Positions 37,380 to 47,074 of a DNA stretch of 64,000 bases are shown piece after piece. Origin of the DNA: Methylocella tundrae (GTDB taxonomy: Bacteria; Pseudomonadota; Alphaproteobacteria; Rhizobiales; Beijerinckiaceae); NCBI RefSeq assembly GCF_901905185.1, contig NZ_CABFMQ020000098.1, positions 62,001 through 126,000 of the forward strand. Reading direction: 5' to 3'. Numbering within the stretch: position 1 is the stretch's first letter; each line of letters starts with the position of its first letter. A model generated the notes under the pieces. The model was given only the letters and a program-made list of their open reading frames with translations, was not told where the DNA came from and did not search any database. The position numbers and the translations under genes were made by a program.

Positions 37380-40300
37380 TCAGGCCGCTTCTTTCTCAAT
37401 CAGAATCTCGGAGGACGCCTTCGGCTCGGCGGGCGCCCCCACCCACTCCGAATGCGGCGGGATCTGTTCGCCCTTCATCACCAAGGTCAGAGGCCCAAGC
37501 CTGGCGTAATCCGCGACATAGGTATCGTAAAGAACTGTCGAGCCAGCGCCGACCGTGACTCCGGCGCCGATGACGACGCGGCCGACTTTCATCACGCGGT
37601 CTTCGTAAAGATGCGTCTGCAATGCAGATATTGCGTTCAGCGAGGCGAAGTCGCCGACGCTGACACAGTCGAATTCGGTGATGTCGGTCATGTCCATATA
37701 GACGCCCCGCCCGAATTTCGAGCCAAACAGGCGCATCATCCAGGGCAGGAAAGGCGTGCCGCGCAAATGGTCGAGCAGCACCTTGCCGGCCATGCCCCAA
37801 TAGATCACGGCTACGGCCTCGGTGCGCATCGCCCACCAGGACCACATCGGCCGCACCATTGGTTCATAGCGTCCCATGGTGAGCCATTTCAGCACGATGA
37901 CGACAATCGTCAGGGCGAGGCAGATGGCGATTGAAGACACGGTGAACTGGAGGAGCACAAGAGCGTAATCGCCATCGAGCACGCTGGCGCTGAACCATTC
38001 GACCGCCCAGGTGCCGAAGGTAATGAACAGCATGGTCGGCATGGAGATCGTGACGGCCTCGAAACAGGCGCGCAGGAATTTCTTCCAGGGCGGCGCCTCA
38101 TAGGTCCAATTCGATCCGCCGGCGTCGAATTTCTGGCGGACGGGCAGTTTGATCGGCGGCGAACCGAACCAGGTGTCGCCTTCATTCATCAGATGGTTGG
38201 CGGGCGGTTTCGATTTGATGCCGATGAGAGCGTTGGCCGGAATGTCGCTGCCTGTCGGCACCACCGCGCTATTGCCGACGAAAACCCGCGGCCCTGTCCT
38301 GACGCGACGCAGGAACATCCAGCCATTGCGGATTTCCTCATCGCCGAGCACGACTTCATCGGCGATGAAGTTTTTCTCGCCGATCTCGACGAGATCATAA
38401 CGGCCGGAGAGATTGGTCGAGATCTCGGCGTCCTTGCCGATTTTGGCGCCCATCAGACGATACCAGGCGCGCATATAGACCGTAGCGTAAAGCGAGGACA
38501 ACGTCTCGAGCGTGATCTCGGTCGCGAAGGTGACGGCCCATTTGCGCAGATAGAACCAGGAATGGACGGAATAGCGCCCTTCCCGCACGCGCGGCAGAAT
38601 GATCCAGCGGCAGGCCGCGATGAAGCCGACCGTGACGAGGACCATCACGAATGCGGTCGGCCAGGCCATGATCGGAATCGAGGCCATATAAAGCGTGCGG
38701 TCGATGTCGGCGATGCCGACCATATCGTCGATTCTGTCGAATACCCAGAAAGCCGGGAAAATCGGCAGCAGACCGAGCGGCGGAATGGCGAGGAGCAAAA
38801 TGAGGTAAACGCCCGCCATGATGAATTTGCGCGGTTTGGACGCCGTCGAGGGCGCGTCAAGTTCGGTCCGGTCGACGACGCCGAACTTGCGCGCGGGCGA
38901 GCCGTCCCAGCTTTCCCAGGCGCCGATGCGACCGCCCGAACCCACGGATGTCAAATCGCCGATTTCCGCGCCTGCGCCGATGACGACGTCTTCTTCAATC
39001 ACGCAGGACGAGCCGATATAGGCTTCATCGCCGATCGTGATCGGGCCGATGACGAGTTCATTGCCCTCGACGCGCGCGTTGGCGAGATTGGCGATCGAGC
39101 CGATGCTCGCGCCGGCGCCGAACGAGACAAGGTCGATCGCGCCGGCGTCGACCTCGCCGATCATCGCGTCTTTACCGACCTTGGCGCCGAGCGCGCGCAA
39201 ATAGAAGCGCATGAAAGGCGAGCCCTGGAACCATTTGATATGGATCAGGCCCATGAAGCGCCGGGCGAGCCACCAGCGATAGTAATAGACGCCCCATAAT
39301 GGATAGCGCCCCGGCCGGGTGCGCCCGATGATGAGCCATTTCGCGGCGATGACGATCGCGACCGTCGCAATGTTAATGCACATATAGACGGTGACGAGTG
39401 AGATGATTTCCTCGGCCAGCGTGGCGTCGGCGCCGGTCAGCAGCATGTAGCTGACGAAAACGCCGAGCCATTGCACGGTGACAAGCCCAAGGATGACCGG
39501 TAGGGCGACGGCCTGCGCGAGCCCGCAGAGGAAGCGCCGCAGCAGGGGCGGCGGAGAAAAGCCGAGATCTTCGGGCCCCGCGAGATGCGCCCATTTGCTG
39601 TCGAGCAGTTCGCCGATCGCGCGCAGCGAGCGCGCCGAATAGACATCCTGCAAGGTGATGCGGGCGAGCGCCGGCGTTTTGCGGACGATTGAGATGAATC
39701 GCGCCGCCAGCAGCGAATGGCCGCCGAGATCGGTGAAGAAATCAGCGTCGAAAGGAATCGCCTGCGGCGGCAGCACGTCTTTGGCGGCGGCGAGAAGGCT
39801 CGCTTCCGTTGGCGTGCGCGGATCTTCCTGAGCGTCGCCGCCGTCGGTTTCGGACAGGGCAATAAGCTTCAAGGCCTTGCGGTCGACCTTGCCAGAGGAC
39901 AGCTTCGGCACTGTCTCGATCGTCTCGAAGCGCGAGGGCACCATATACGCCGGCAGGCTCGCGCGCAGCGCGCTGCGCAAAACGCGCGTTTCGAGTACCT
40001 CGCCCTGCACGGGCACGACAAAGGCCACGAGCTGTTCGATGCCGTGATCGCTGCGCAACACAACGGCGGCGTGCGCGACGCCCTCAATGTCGCCGAGCTT
40101 GGCCTCGATCTCGCCGAGTTCGACGCGGAAACCGCGCACCTTGACCTGATCGTCGATGCGGCCGCGAAACAGAAGTTCGCCGTTCTCGTCGATCGCCACG
40201 GCGTCGCCGGAGCGATAGAGCACGGGATCGTCCGTCCCGGTGGTGAAAGGATTGGCGATGAATTTGTCGGCCGTCAGCTCGGGACGCCGAAGATAGCCCC

Positions 40301-41465
40301 TCGCGACGCCCGGACCGCCAATAAGGAGTTCGCCTTCGACGCCCGGCTCCAGCAGATTCAGCTGATCATCGACGACATAGCACGAGTAATTCGGTATCGG
40401 CCGCCCGATGGTGACAGGCGTCCCCGGCGTCACTTCGGCCACCGTCGCGACAACCGTCGCCTCGGTCGGACCATAGGAATTGAAAATCCGGCGCCCTGGC
40501 CTGCACCAGCGGTTGGCGACCGCCGGAGGACAGGCCTCTCCGCCAAGAATGATGATGCGCAAGGTGGCGACGTCGCGGGGCAGAAGAGCCAGAAGAGTCG
40601 GCACCGTGTCGAGCGCCGTGACGCCATTGGCTTCCATAATCTCGGGCAATTTTTCCGCTTCGCCCAAAACCTCGGGCGTCGCCACAAAGAGGCTCGCTCC
40701 AACGAGATAAGGAACCCAGATCTCTTCCATCGAAAGGTCGAAGGCGACCGAGGCGCCCTGAAAGACGACATCGCTGGCGCTGAGGCCGTAAACCTCGTTG
40801 GCGGCGCGCAAATAGTGACAGATATTGCGCCCCGAGATGACGATGCCTTTCGGCGTTCCCGTCGAGCCCGAGGTATATATGAGGTAGGCGGGCGAATCGG
40901 GCGTCGCGCCGAGCGCGCGGGCGTCGACCCTCTTCGCATCGGAAGGATCAATAAGATCGCGAAATGTCCAGCTCGGACATGGCATGCGCTCGCCGAGCTT
41001 TTCGGCGAAATCCGGCGAGGTGACGATGGCTTTCGCTTCGGCGTCGTCAAGACAGACGGCGATTCGTTCGACGGGCGCGTCGCCGTCAAATGGCAGCCAC
41101 GCCGCCCCGACCTTGGCGATGGCGAGCTGACCGATCAGAAGATCGGGGCCTCGCGCCATCCAGAGGCCCGCCACATCGCCCGGGCGCAACCCTTTGCGGA
41201 CAAGCCCGCGGGCGATGGCCTCCGCTTTGGCGTCGACTTCGCCATAAGAGAGTTTGCCGTCGCGGGTCACCAGTGCGACGGCGTCCGGATCAGCCGCCAC
41301 CGTTGCGGCGAAGATTTCACTCAGCAATTCGTCGCGAATCAGGTGAGGCGCCTGCGGGCCGCGCAGGACGGAGCGCCAGCCTAGCTCTTCGAGACTCTCA
41401 CTGCGAGGAAAGAGGGCCTTCGCGGTCGCCGCGCCAAGCGACATCTTCGATCCTGTTTCAGTCAT
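37380..41465 (-). CDS. Pls/PosA-family non-ribosomal peptide synthetase
   Basis: A 1361-residue single-module synthetase with the architecture of epsilon-poly-L-lysine synthetase. Adenylation domain at about 45-540 (A3 YLIYTSGSTGTPKG at 194-207, A5 NSYGPTE, A8 GRIDDQVKVRGFRVELGE, A10 Lys526). Carrier domain with FFTDLGGHSLLAARF, Ser584. Then the NRPS terminal domain: three repeats, each with a pair of membrane segments, a Trp/Tyr/Arg-rich stretch and a left-handed beta-helix acetyltransferase-like block (begins AKVGKDAMIGE, AKIGKDAEIS, SKFGRGVYMD). There is no condensation or thioesterase domain of classical type. Hand-aligned specificity residues read D-L-E-D-I-L-S-V-V-K. The ATG at 41465 is chosen for GGAAG upstream; 41489 and 41444 are alternatives. 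Confidence 0.88.
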   Translation of the reverse strand: MTETGSKMSLGAATAKALFPRSESLEELGWRSVLRGPQAPHLIRDELLSEIFAATVAADPDAVALVTRDGKLSYGEVDAKAEAIARGLVRKGLRPGDVAGLWMARGPDLLIGQLAIAKVGAAWLPFDGDAPVERIAVCLDDAEAKAIVTSPDFAEKLGERMPCPSWTFRDLIDPSDAKRVDARALGATPDSPAYLIYTSGSTGTPKGIVISGRNICHYLRAANEVYGLSASDVVFQGASVAFDLSMEEIWVPYLVGASLFVATPEVLGEAEKLPEIMEANGVTALDTVPTLLALLPRDVATLRIIILGGEACPPAVANRWCRPGRRIFNSYGPTEATVVATVAEVTPGTPVTIGRPIPNYSCYVVDDQLNLLEPGVEGELLIGGPGVARGYLRRPELTADKFIANPFTTGTDDPVLYRSGDAVAIDENGELLFRGRIDDQVKVRGFRVELGEIEAKLGDIEGVAHAAVVLRSDHGIEQLVAFVVPVQGEVLETRVLRSALRASLPAYMVPSRFETIETVPKLSSGKVDRKALKLIALSETDGGDAQEDPRTPTEASLLAAAKDVLPPQAIPFDADFFTDLGGHSLLAARFISIVRKTPALARITLQDVYSARSLRAIGELLDSKWAHLAGPEDLGFSPPPLLRRFLCGLAQAVALPVILGLVTVQWLGVFVSYMLLTGADATLAEEIISLVTVYMCINIATVAIVIAAKWLIIGRTRPGRYPLWGVYYYRWWLARRFMGLIHIKWFQGSPFMRFYLRALGAKVGKDAMIGEVDAGAIDLVSFGAGASIGSIANLANARVEGNELVIGPITIGDEAYIGSSCVIEEDVVIGAGAEIGDLTSVGSGGRIGAWESWDGSPARKFGVVDRTELDAPSTASKPRKFIMAGVYLILLLAIPPLGLLPIFPAFWVFDRIDDMVGIADIDRTLYMASIPIMAWPTAFVMVLVTVGFIAACRWIILPRVREGRYSVHSWFYLRKWAVTFATEITLETLSSLYATVYMRAWYRLMGAKIGKDAEISTNLSGRYDLVEIGEKNFIADEVVLGDEEIRNGWMFLRRVRTGPRVFVGNSAVVPTGSDIPANALIGIKSKPPANHLMNEGDTWFGSPPIKLPVRQKFDAGGSNWTYEAPPWKKFLRACFEAVTISMPTMLFITFGTWAVEWFSASVLDGDYALVLLQFTVSSIAICLALTIVVIVLKWLTMGRYEPMVRPMWSWWAMRTEAVAVIYWGMAGKVLLDHLRGTPFLPWMMRLFGSKFGRGVYMDMTDITEFDCVSVGDFASLNAISALQTHLYEDRVMKVGRVVIGAGVTVGAGSTVLYDTYVADYARLGPLTLVMKGEQIPPHSEWVGAPAEPKASSEILIEKEAA

Positions 41466-41719
41466 TGCGCCGGAACTCTTCCATGGCATTTAAAAGTGAA
41501 GCAGTTCCAAATTTCGATTGCGCATATTGTGCATTGAAACGCTGGCGACGCCGGACAGGCGGTGCTCCCTCGATCGCGCGACGCCGCCGGTTTTCAGGCA
41601 GGCTCACGCTTCGAGTTATTGTACTCCTAATGTGAGAGTCTAGCCTGAATGAGGCATGAACGGCAAACGTCCAGTTCTCCAAGCGTCAGCGTAACGGGCG
41701 GTAGCTTCGCGCCTGCCGC

Positions 41720-42568
41720 TTAATCCTTGCCGAGGGCTGCAATGTCGGGGGCCGCCGGATTTTTCATGCCGACGATATGATAGCCAGCGTCAACGTGGAG
41801 AATTTCACCGGTGACGCCCCGCGCCATTGGCGACAGCAAAAAGACCGCGCTTTCGCCGACTTCTTCAATGGTCACAGAACGCCGGAGCGGAGCGTTATAT
41901 TCGTTCCATTTCAGGATATAGCGGAAATCGCCGATCCCCGAGGCCGCGAGCGTTTTGATGGGACCGGCCGAAATGGCGTTGATGCGGATGTTCTTCTCGC
42001 CGAGGTCGGCGGCGAGGTAACGCACGCTCGCCTCGAGGGCCGCCTTCGCGACGCCCATCACATTATAATGGGGCATCCATTTTTCGGCGCCGTAATAGGT
42101 CAAGGTCAGCATCGAGCCGCCATGCGCCATGAGCTTTTCGGCGCGTTGCGCCACGGCCGTAAAGGAGTAGCAGGAGATCAACAGGGAGTTGCTGAAATTT
42201 TCGGCCGTGGTGTCGACGTAGCGGCCGGTCAACTGATCCTTATCGGAAAAGGCGACGCAATGGACGATGAAATCAAGCCTTCCCCAACTCCGCTCGATTT
42301 CCGCGAAGGCCGCGTCGAGGGTCGCGGCGTCAGTGACGTCGCAATGGCCAAGCACAATGCCGCCCAACTCCGCCGCAAGGGGCCGGACTCTCTTTTCCAG
42401 TGATTCCCCCTGGAAGGTGAAGGCAAGTTCCGCGCCGGCCTCATAGGCCGCCTTGGCGATGCCCCAGGCGATTGAGCGATTGTTGGCGAGCCCAAGTATC
42501 AAGCCGCGTTTGCCCGCCAGAATGCCGGATCGCGTCACAGCATGGGTCAATGCTTCCGGTTGCGTCAT
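41720..42568 (-). CDS. fabI: enoyl-[acyl-carrier-protein] reductase (NADH)
   Basis: Last reductive step of fatty acid elongation. It is a 282-residue short-chain dehydrogenase of the FabI type: GLANNRSIAWGIAKAAYEAGA cofactor loop (here split as GLILGLANNRSIAWGIAKA), LTLTYYGAEKWMPHYNVMGVAKAAL with the Tyr-x6-Lys pair, and NAISAGPIKTLAASGI. The N-terminus is about 15 residues longer than in E. coli. It lies 254 bases upstream of the Pls-like gene on the same strand; whether they are cotranscribed is not clear. Confidence 0.95.
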   Translation of the reverse strand: MTQPEALTHAVTRSGILAGKRGLILGLANNRSIAWGIAKAAYEAGAELAFTFQGESLEKRVRPLAAELGGIVLGHCDVTDAATLDAAFAEIERSWGRLDFIVHCVAFSDKDQLTGRYVDTTAENFSNSLLISCYSFTAVAQRAEKLMAHGGSMLTLTYYGAEKWMPHYNVMGVAKAALEASVRYLAADLGEKNIRINAISAGPIKTLAASGIGDFRYILKWNEYNAPLRRSVTIEEVGESAVFLLSPMARGVTGEILHVDAGYHIVGMKNPAAPDIAALGKD

Positions 42569-42775
42569 TCTCGATCCGGATTTGAAATGAGGAATGCGAT
42601 CGATGGAACGGCCGCTGCGTCAGCCGCGTTTAAGGACTATCCATCTTGAAAGCAAGGTTCGCGAACGCGGAAGTTGCTGAAGCTTGCGGTTGGACAATCA
42701 AAATTTATTTCGTCCATAGCCAGAAAGCGCGACCGGCATTACTATTTGTGTGATGGGAGAAGAGTCGGAAGCGCC

Positions 42776-43378
42776 ATGTTGGCGTGGGCTATGGAGCGCG
42801 AAGTGGGTTTGCGAGAGGATCTGAATTTGCTTGCGCCGCGGCTGCGCCGCTATGCGCGAGCCCTCGTCGCCGGACATCCAGGTCCAAACGAGATCGCCGA
42901 CGCCTTCGTCGGCAGCGTCTTGCGGCGGGCGCTGGACGCAGGGCTGTCACAAACTGCGCCGGACGCAGATCTTTTGGCCTATTCCATTCTGATCGACACG
43001 CATCGCGAGCATCATCGCGTCGCGGGCCTCGGAGCCCCGAGTTTCGGCGCTCCGGCCCATGGCTCCAGCGCTCTCATCAAGACAGGCGGCTCATACGCGA
43101 CCGATCTGCATCCGTCCGATAAGCTCGCAAGTGTTTTCATCTCAAATGACAATCTTTCCAGCGCCCTGTCGGCGCTGAAGCTGGAGGAGCGGGAAGCGCT
43201 GCTGCTCGTCAGCCTTGAAGGCTTCACCTATGCCGAGGTGGCGCGAATTCTGAAAATCTCCCGCCCCATTTTGATCGCGCGTCTTTCGAGGGCCCGCGAA
43301 AGACTGCCGAAAAACCTGCAGGGACGCCTTCCCGCCCGGGCCAAATCCCGCCCGACCCACCTACGGGTGGTCAAATAG
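42776..43378 (+). CDS. ECF-type RNA polymerase sigma factor
   Basis: A 200-residue sigma-70 family protein. Region 2 is weakly conserved (LLAPRLRRYARALVAGHPGPNEIADAFVGSVL) and region 4 is clear: ALSALKLEEREALLLVSLEGFTYAEVARILKISRPILIARLSRARERL, whose helix-turn-helix core is FTYAEVARILKISRPILIAR. A long 50-residue linker separates them. The next gene encodes a membrane protein with an anti-sigma-like N-terminus, so a sigma/anti-sigma pair is likely. GGAAG lies seven bases before the ATG at 42776; an earlier ATG at 42674 lacks family sequence. The inducing signal is unknown. Confidence 0.75.
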   Translation: MLAWAMEREVGLREDLNLLAPRLRRYARALVAGHPGPNEIADAFVGSVLRRALDAGLSQTAPDADLLAYSILIDTHREHHRVAGLGAPSFGAPAHGSSALIKTGGSYATDLHPSDKLASVFISNDNLSSALSALKLEEREALLLVSLEGFTYAEVARILKISRPILIARLSRARERLPKNLQGRLPARAKSRPTHLRVVK

Positions 43379-43391
43379 AAGGTGCGCTGGC

Positions 43392-44309
43392 GTGAGCGGC
43401 TCTTTGCCCCCGATCAGCGACGAAGACCTTCATGGCTTCGTCGATGGGGAAATTTCGCCTGAGCGACGTCGCGCCGTCGAGGCCTTTCTCGCCTCTTCGC
43501 CCGCCGACGTCGAACGCGTCGACAGCTGGCGGCGTCAGGGCGACATCATGCGCGCCGCCTTCGCGCGGGTCGAGGCCGAGCCGCCGCCACCCTCCCTTTT
43601 GCTGCCGAGTCCCGCCCGTAAGCGAACCCTCTTCTGTCTTCTTCGGGCGGGCGCCGATCAGCCCGCGAACGGGTCTCAAAACGCTTCATCTTCGTCGGGG
43701 TGGCGTGCGGCCGCCGCTGCGATACGGTCCGGCCTGTCCAAACGGCGATCCACGCTCGCAGCCTTCGCGGCAGGAGCAATCACGGCGTTTGTCGGCATAT
43801 TCATCGCCGATCGTCTTCATGCGCCGCCCTTTTCGGATAACATCCACGCGCCGGCCGCCGACAAAGGCCTGGCCGAGCGCACGCTGTCGGCCCTCTCGGC
43901 GTTCAAGCCGTCAAGGATAGCAAACTCATCCAGCGCAGCGGCGGGCAAACCCGCCCTCGCGCCGAATCAAAACACGCTCGTCATTCCCAATCTCTCAGCG
44001 GCGGGCCTGACGCTCGTCGGCGTTCGCGCCGCCCCGGGGCTCGCAGGCCCCGAAGCCGACAGCATGCTGTGCCTATTTTACGCCAAGGCGGCAGAGCCGC
44101 CCTTCGCGCTATGCGTCGCGCGCGACGGGAACGGCGGCGCGCCGGGTTTCCATATATCCGGCCAATTCCCAGGCAATGGCGGCGCAAGCGTCATCAGCTG
44201 GCGCCAAGCGGACGCTGTCTACTCACTCGCCGGCGCCGTTCCCGAGGCGAAATTGCGAGAGCTCGCCAATCGCGTCAGCGCCGAGGTCGCGGCTTTCGAC
44301 GCGCGGTGA
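43392..44309 (+). CDS. probable membrane anti-sigma factor
   Basis: A 305-residue protein. Residues 8-50 (ISDEDLHGFVDGEISPERR, then VEAFLASSPADVERV) match the cytoplasmic N-terminus of RsiW/RskA-like anti-sigma factors. One membrane segment follows at about 118-142 (TLAAFAAGAITAFVGIFIAD), then a 160-residue periplasmic domain of unknown type ending RVSAEVAAFDAR. It starts at a GTG 13 bases after the sigma factor stop. The periplasmic part has two cysteines in strands (MLCLFY, ALCVAR), which may form a disulfide. The assignment rests on the N-terminus and position. Confidence 0.7.
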   Translation: MSGSLPPISDEDLHGFVDGEISPERRRAVEAFLASSPADVERVDSWRRQGDIMRAAFARVEAEPPPPSLLLPSPARKRTLFCLLRAGADQPANGSQNASSSSGWRAAAAAIRSGLSKRRSTLAAFAAGAITAFVGIFIADRLHAPPFSDNIHAPAADKGLAERTLSALSAFKPSRIANSSSAAAGKPALAPNQNTLVIPNLSAAGLTLVGVRAAPGLAGPEADSMLCLFYAKAAEPPFALCVARDGNGGAPGFHISGQFPGNGGASVISWRQADAVYSLAGAVPEAKLRELANRVSAEVAAFDAR

Positions 44310-44447
44310 AAGCCCGCCGCCGCCGCTCCAAAAGGAGCCCGCGATTTCTTTCGCGAAGCCCTGAGAATCCGGAGGCGATCCAAGCCTTTGCCTCCAGAAC
44401 CGGATAAAGCATCGCCTTAACAAAACGCGGTAAGCTCCTAAAATGGA

Positions 44448-44482
44448 AGCGATTTTCTCATTCAGCCAGATGAGAAATCGCT
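44448..44482. repeat. palindrome AGCGATTTTCTCAT, possible leuC transcript end
   Basis: Arms AGCGATTTTCTCAT and ATGAGAAATCGCT pair with one unpaired base. It lies 20 bases past the leuC stop, between convergent genes, and resembles the outer arms of family C repeats (GAGCGATTT). Confidence 0.55.
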
Positions 44483-44502
44483 CTCCACGGTGCAGCGGCC
44501 GC

Positions 44503-45909
44503 TTAATTCCAGTTGCGAATGTCGACGAAATGGCCGGCGATCGCCGCCGCCGCCGCCATGGCTGGCGAAACCAGATGGGTGCGCCCGCGAAAACCCTGAC
44601 GCCCTTCGAAATTGCGATTCGACGTCGAGGCGCAGCGTTCGCCCGGGGCGAGCCGGTCGGGATTCATGGCAAGACACATGGAGCAGCCAGGTTCGCGCCA
44701 TTCGAATCCCGCCTGTTTGAAGATCACGTCGAGGCCCTCCGCCTCAGCCTGCTGCTTGACGAGGCCGGAGCCTGGCACGACGAGCGCATTGACGCGCGGC
44801 GAAATATGCTTGCCTTCGATCATTTTCGCTGCGGCGCGCAAATCTTCGAGACGGCCATTGGTGCATGAGCCGATGAAGACGCGATCGATCGCGATGTCGG
44901 TGATTTTCTCACCGCCCTTGAGGCCCATATAATCGAGAGCGCGCGCGATCGAGGCGCGTTTGTTCTCGCTCGCGGCCTGATCGGCGCGCGGCACCTCGCC
45001 CGTGATCGCGGTGACGTCTTCCGGGCTCGTGCCCCAGGTGACGATCGGAGGCAGGCTGGCGGCGTCGAGCCGCACCTCTTTATCGAAATGCGCGTTCTCA
45101 TCGGAGCGCAGGGTCTTCCAATAAGCGACGGCGGCGTCCCAGGCCGCGCCCTTCGGAGCCTTCGGCCGGTCTTTGAGGTAGGCGAACGTCTTTTCGTCAG
45201 GCGCGATGAGACCGGCGCGCGCGCCGCCCTCAATGGTCATGTTGCAGACCGTCATACGGCCTTCCATCGAGAGGGAACGGATCGCTTCGCCGGCGTATTC
45301 GATGACATGGCCGGTGCCGCCGGCGGTGCCGATCTCGCCGATGATCGCCAGCACAATGTCTTTCGCGCTGACGCCGTCCGGCAAAACGCCGTCGATGGTG
45401 ACGCGCATATTCTTCGCCTTGGACTGGATCAGGGTCTGCGTCGCCAGCACATGTTCGACCTCGGAGGTGCCGATGCCATGCGCGAGCGCGCCGAAAGCGC
45501 CATGCGTCGAGGTGTGGCTGTCGCCACACACAATGGTTGCGCCCGGCAAGGTAAACCCTTGTTCGGGGCCGATAATATGAACGACGCCCTGACGCGGATC
45601 GAGTTCGTTGAAATATTCGACGCCGAACTCTTTGGCGTTGAGCGCGAGCTGCTCCACCTGAACGCGGCTTTCGGGGTCGTCGATGCCCTTCGAGCGGTCG
45701 GTCGTCGGAACATTATGGTCGACGACGGCGAGCGTCTTTTCCGGCGCGCGAAGGCGGCGTCCGCTCAGCCGCAAGCCTTCGAAGGCCTGGGGGCTGGTCA
45801 CCTCATGGACGAGGTGACGATCGACATAAATGAGGGCCGAACCATCTTGAGCCTGATGCACCAGATGATCATCCCAGATCTTGTCGTAAAGCGTACGCGG
45901 ATGTGCCAT
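44503..45909 (-). CDS. leuC: 3-isopropylmalate dehydratase large subunit
   Basis: Leucine synthesis: isomerises 2- to 3-isopropylmalate with LeuD. The 468-residue aconitase-fold protein has the iron-sulfur cysteines in [14 protein letters not shown] and [13 protein letters not shown], plus [19 protein letters not shown]. Start ATG ([18 protein letters not shown]) and length are standard. leuD and leuB are not in the window. It diverges from the VOC gene. Confidence 0.97.
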   Translation of the reverse strand: MAHPRTLYDKIWDDHLVHQAQDGSALIYVDRHLVHEVTSPQAFEGLRLSGRRLRAPEKTLAVVDHNVPTTDRSKGIDDPESRVQVEQLALNAKEFGVEYFNELDPRQGVVHIIGPEQGFTLPGATIVCGDSHTSTHGAFGALAHGIGTSEVEHVLATQTLIQSKAKNMRVTIDGVLPDGVSAKDIVLAIIGEIGTAGGTGHVIEYAGEAIRSLSMEGRMTVCNMTIEGGARAGLIAPDEKTFAYLKDRPKAPKGAAWDAAVAYWKTLRSDENAHFDKEVRLDAASLPPIVTWGTSPEDVTAITGEVPRADQAASENKRASIARALDYMGLKGGEKITDIAIDRVFIGSCTNGRLEDLRAAAKMIEGKHISPRVNALVVPGSGLVKQQAEAEGLDVIFKQAGFEWREPGCSMCLAMNPDRLAPGERCASTSNRNFEGRQGFRGRTHLVSPAMAAAAAIAGHFVDIRNWN

Positions 45910-46044
45910 TTGACGAACCTATGATGCGCCGGATGCGCGCTTTTGAAAAAAAGTGCTGAAGACGGCAGTTCTTACTCGCAAGATCTGTCGCAGGGAAGTA
46001 CCCTGCCCTGGATCTTTGATTGCTATATAGGAGCAGAGGACCTA

Positions 46045-46446
46045 ATGCGCCCGTCGGTTGCGCCCTATTTAACGGCATCCCCTGCACTTGCCGCCATCGC
46101 CTATTACACCACCGTCTTCGGGGCCACGCAAAAGTCGATCATGCCGGCGTTCGACGGGCTGCGAATCATGCACTGCGAACTGTCGATCAATGGAGGCTCG
46201 GTGATGCTCGCCGACGCTTTCCCCGAGCTTGGCCACACCCGCATGCCAATGCCGGGCGAACTCGTCACGGCGTCCGTCAGCCTCGAATATGCAACGGCGA
46301 AGGAGGTCGACGATGTTTTCGCCAAGGCCACGAGCCTTGGCGGCAAGGCGGAGACCAGCCCGACCAAATCATTCTGGGGAACGCGGTTCGCGACTTTCCG
46401 CGACCCCTTCGGCCATCGCTGGATTTTGAACGGGCCGTTAAAATAG
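46045..46446 (+). CDS. VOC (glyoxalase/PhnB-like) family protein
   Basis: A 133-residue vicinal-oxygen-chelate fold protein of the PhnB/YdeN type: SPALAAIAYYTTVFGATQ at the start, MHCELSINGGSVMLADAFPE in the middle and FWGTRFATFRDPFGHRWIL at the end, which holds the late conserved His. The function of this subgroup is unknown. The ATG at 46045 follows GGAGCAGAGGAC. An open frame upstream to 45943 has no family sequence. It converges with rplS. Confidence 0.8.
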   Translation: MRPSVAPYLTASPALAAIAYYTTVFGATQKSIMPAFDGLRIMHCELSINGGSVMLADAFPELGHTRMPMPGELVTASVSLEYATAKEVDDVFAKATSLGGKAETSPTKSFWGTRFATFRDPFGHRWILNGPLK

Positions 46447-46494
46447 TTTTCTGCTGGCCCGGGCCGCGCGAGCGACCCGGATCCTGCAAAAGCC

Positions 46495-46944
46495 TCATTC
46501 GGCGGCGGGCGCAGCATCCTTCTTGACCTTGGCGGCAGCCTTAGCTTCCTTCTTCGCCGTTTCGCGCGCGGCCTTGGCGGCGGGAGACTCCATCTTTTCC
46601 GCGATGCGGGCCGACTTGCCGCGGCGATCGCGAAGATAATAGAGCTTTGCGCGGCGGACCTTGCCGCGGCGGATCACTTTGATTGATTCGATATTCGGGG
46701 AGAAAATCGGAAACACGCGCTCGACGCCCTCGCCGTAGGAAATCTTTCGGACCGTGAAGCTCTCATTGAGGCCGCCGCCAGTTCTGGCGATGCAGACGCC
46801 TTCATAGGCCTGCACGCGGGTGCGCTCGCCTTCCTTCACCTTGACGTTGACGACGACCGTATCGCCCGGCTGGAACTCCGGGATTGTCTTGCCGGCGAGC
46901 AATTTGGCGGCCTGTTCGGCCTCGAGTTCGGCGATGATGTTCAT
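46495..46944 (-). CDS. rplS: 50S ribosomal protein L19
   Basis: A 149-residue L19, at the 30S-50S interface. The core from [15 protein letters not shown] to [21 protein letters not shown] is the standard protein; a 30-residue Lys/Ala-rich tail ([20 protein letters not shown]) extends it, as often in Alphaproteobacteria. Usual neighbours rpsP, rimM and trmD are not adjacent here. Confidence 0.96.
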   Translation of the reverse strand: MNIIAELEAEQAAKLLAGKTIPEFQPGDTVVVNVKVKEGERTRVQAYEGVCIARTGGGLNESFTVRKISYGEGVERVFPIFSPNIESIKVIRRGKVRRAKLYYLRDRRGKSARIAEKMESPAAKAARETAKKEAKAAAKVKKDAAPAAE

Positions 46945-47074
46945 TTGAGTAAAGACCTTGTCCTTCCGCCGGATTTTTCCGGCGAGCGTTTTGACGCGCT
47001 GTTTTCAATTGAAGGGGTGGTCTCTACACGAGAGAGGCGGCGTTGTCGAGAGCATGAGGCAGAGGCATCGCCTC

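Noticed and set aside
39717..41384. Open plus-strand frame of over 500 codons in the adenylation region
   Set aside because: Antisense shadow of the Pls-like synthetase; composition (Arg/His/Gln-rich) is typical of reverse frames.
44690..44710. TTCGAATCCC motif resembling a tRNA T-arm
   Set aside because: It lies inside leuC and no acceptor stem or anticodon arm flanks it.
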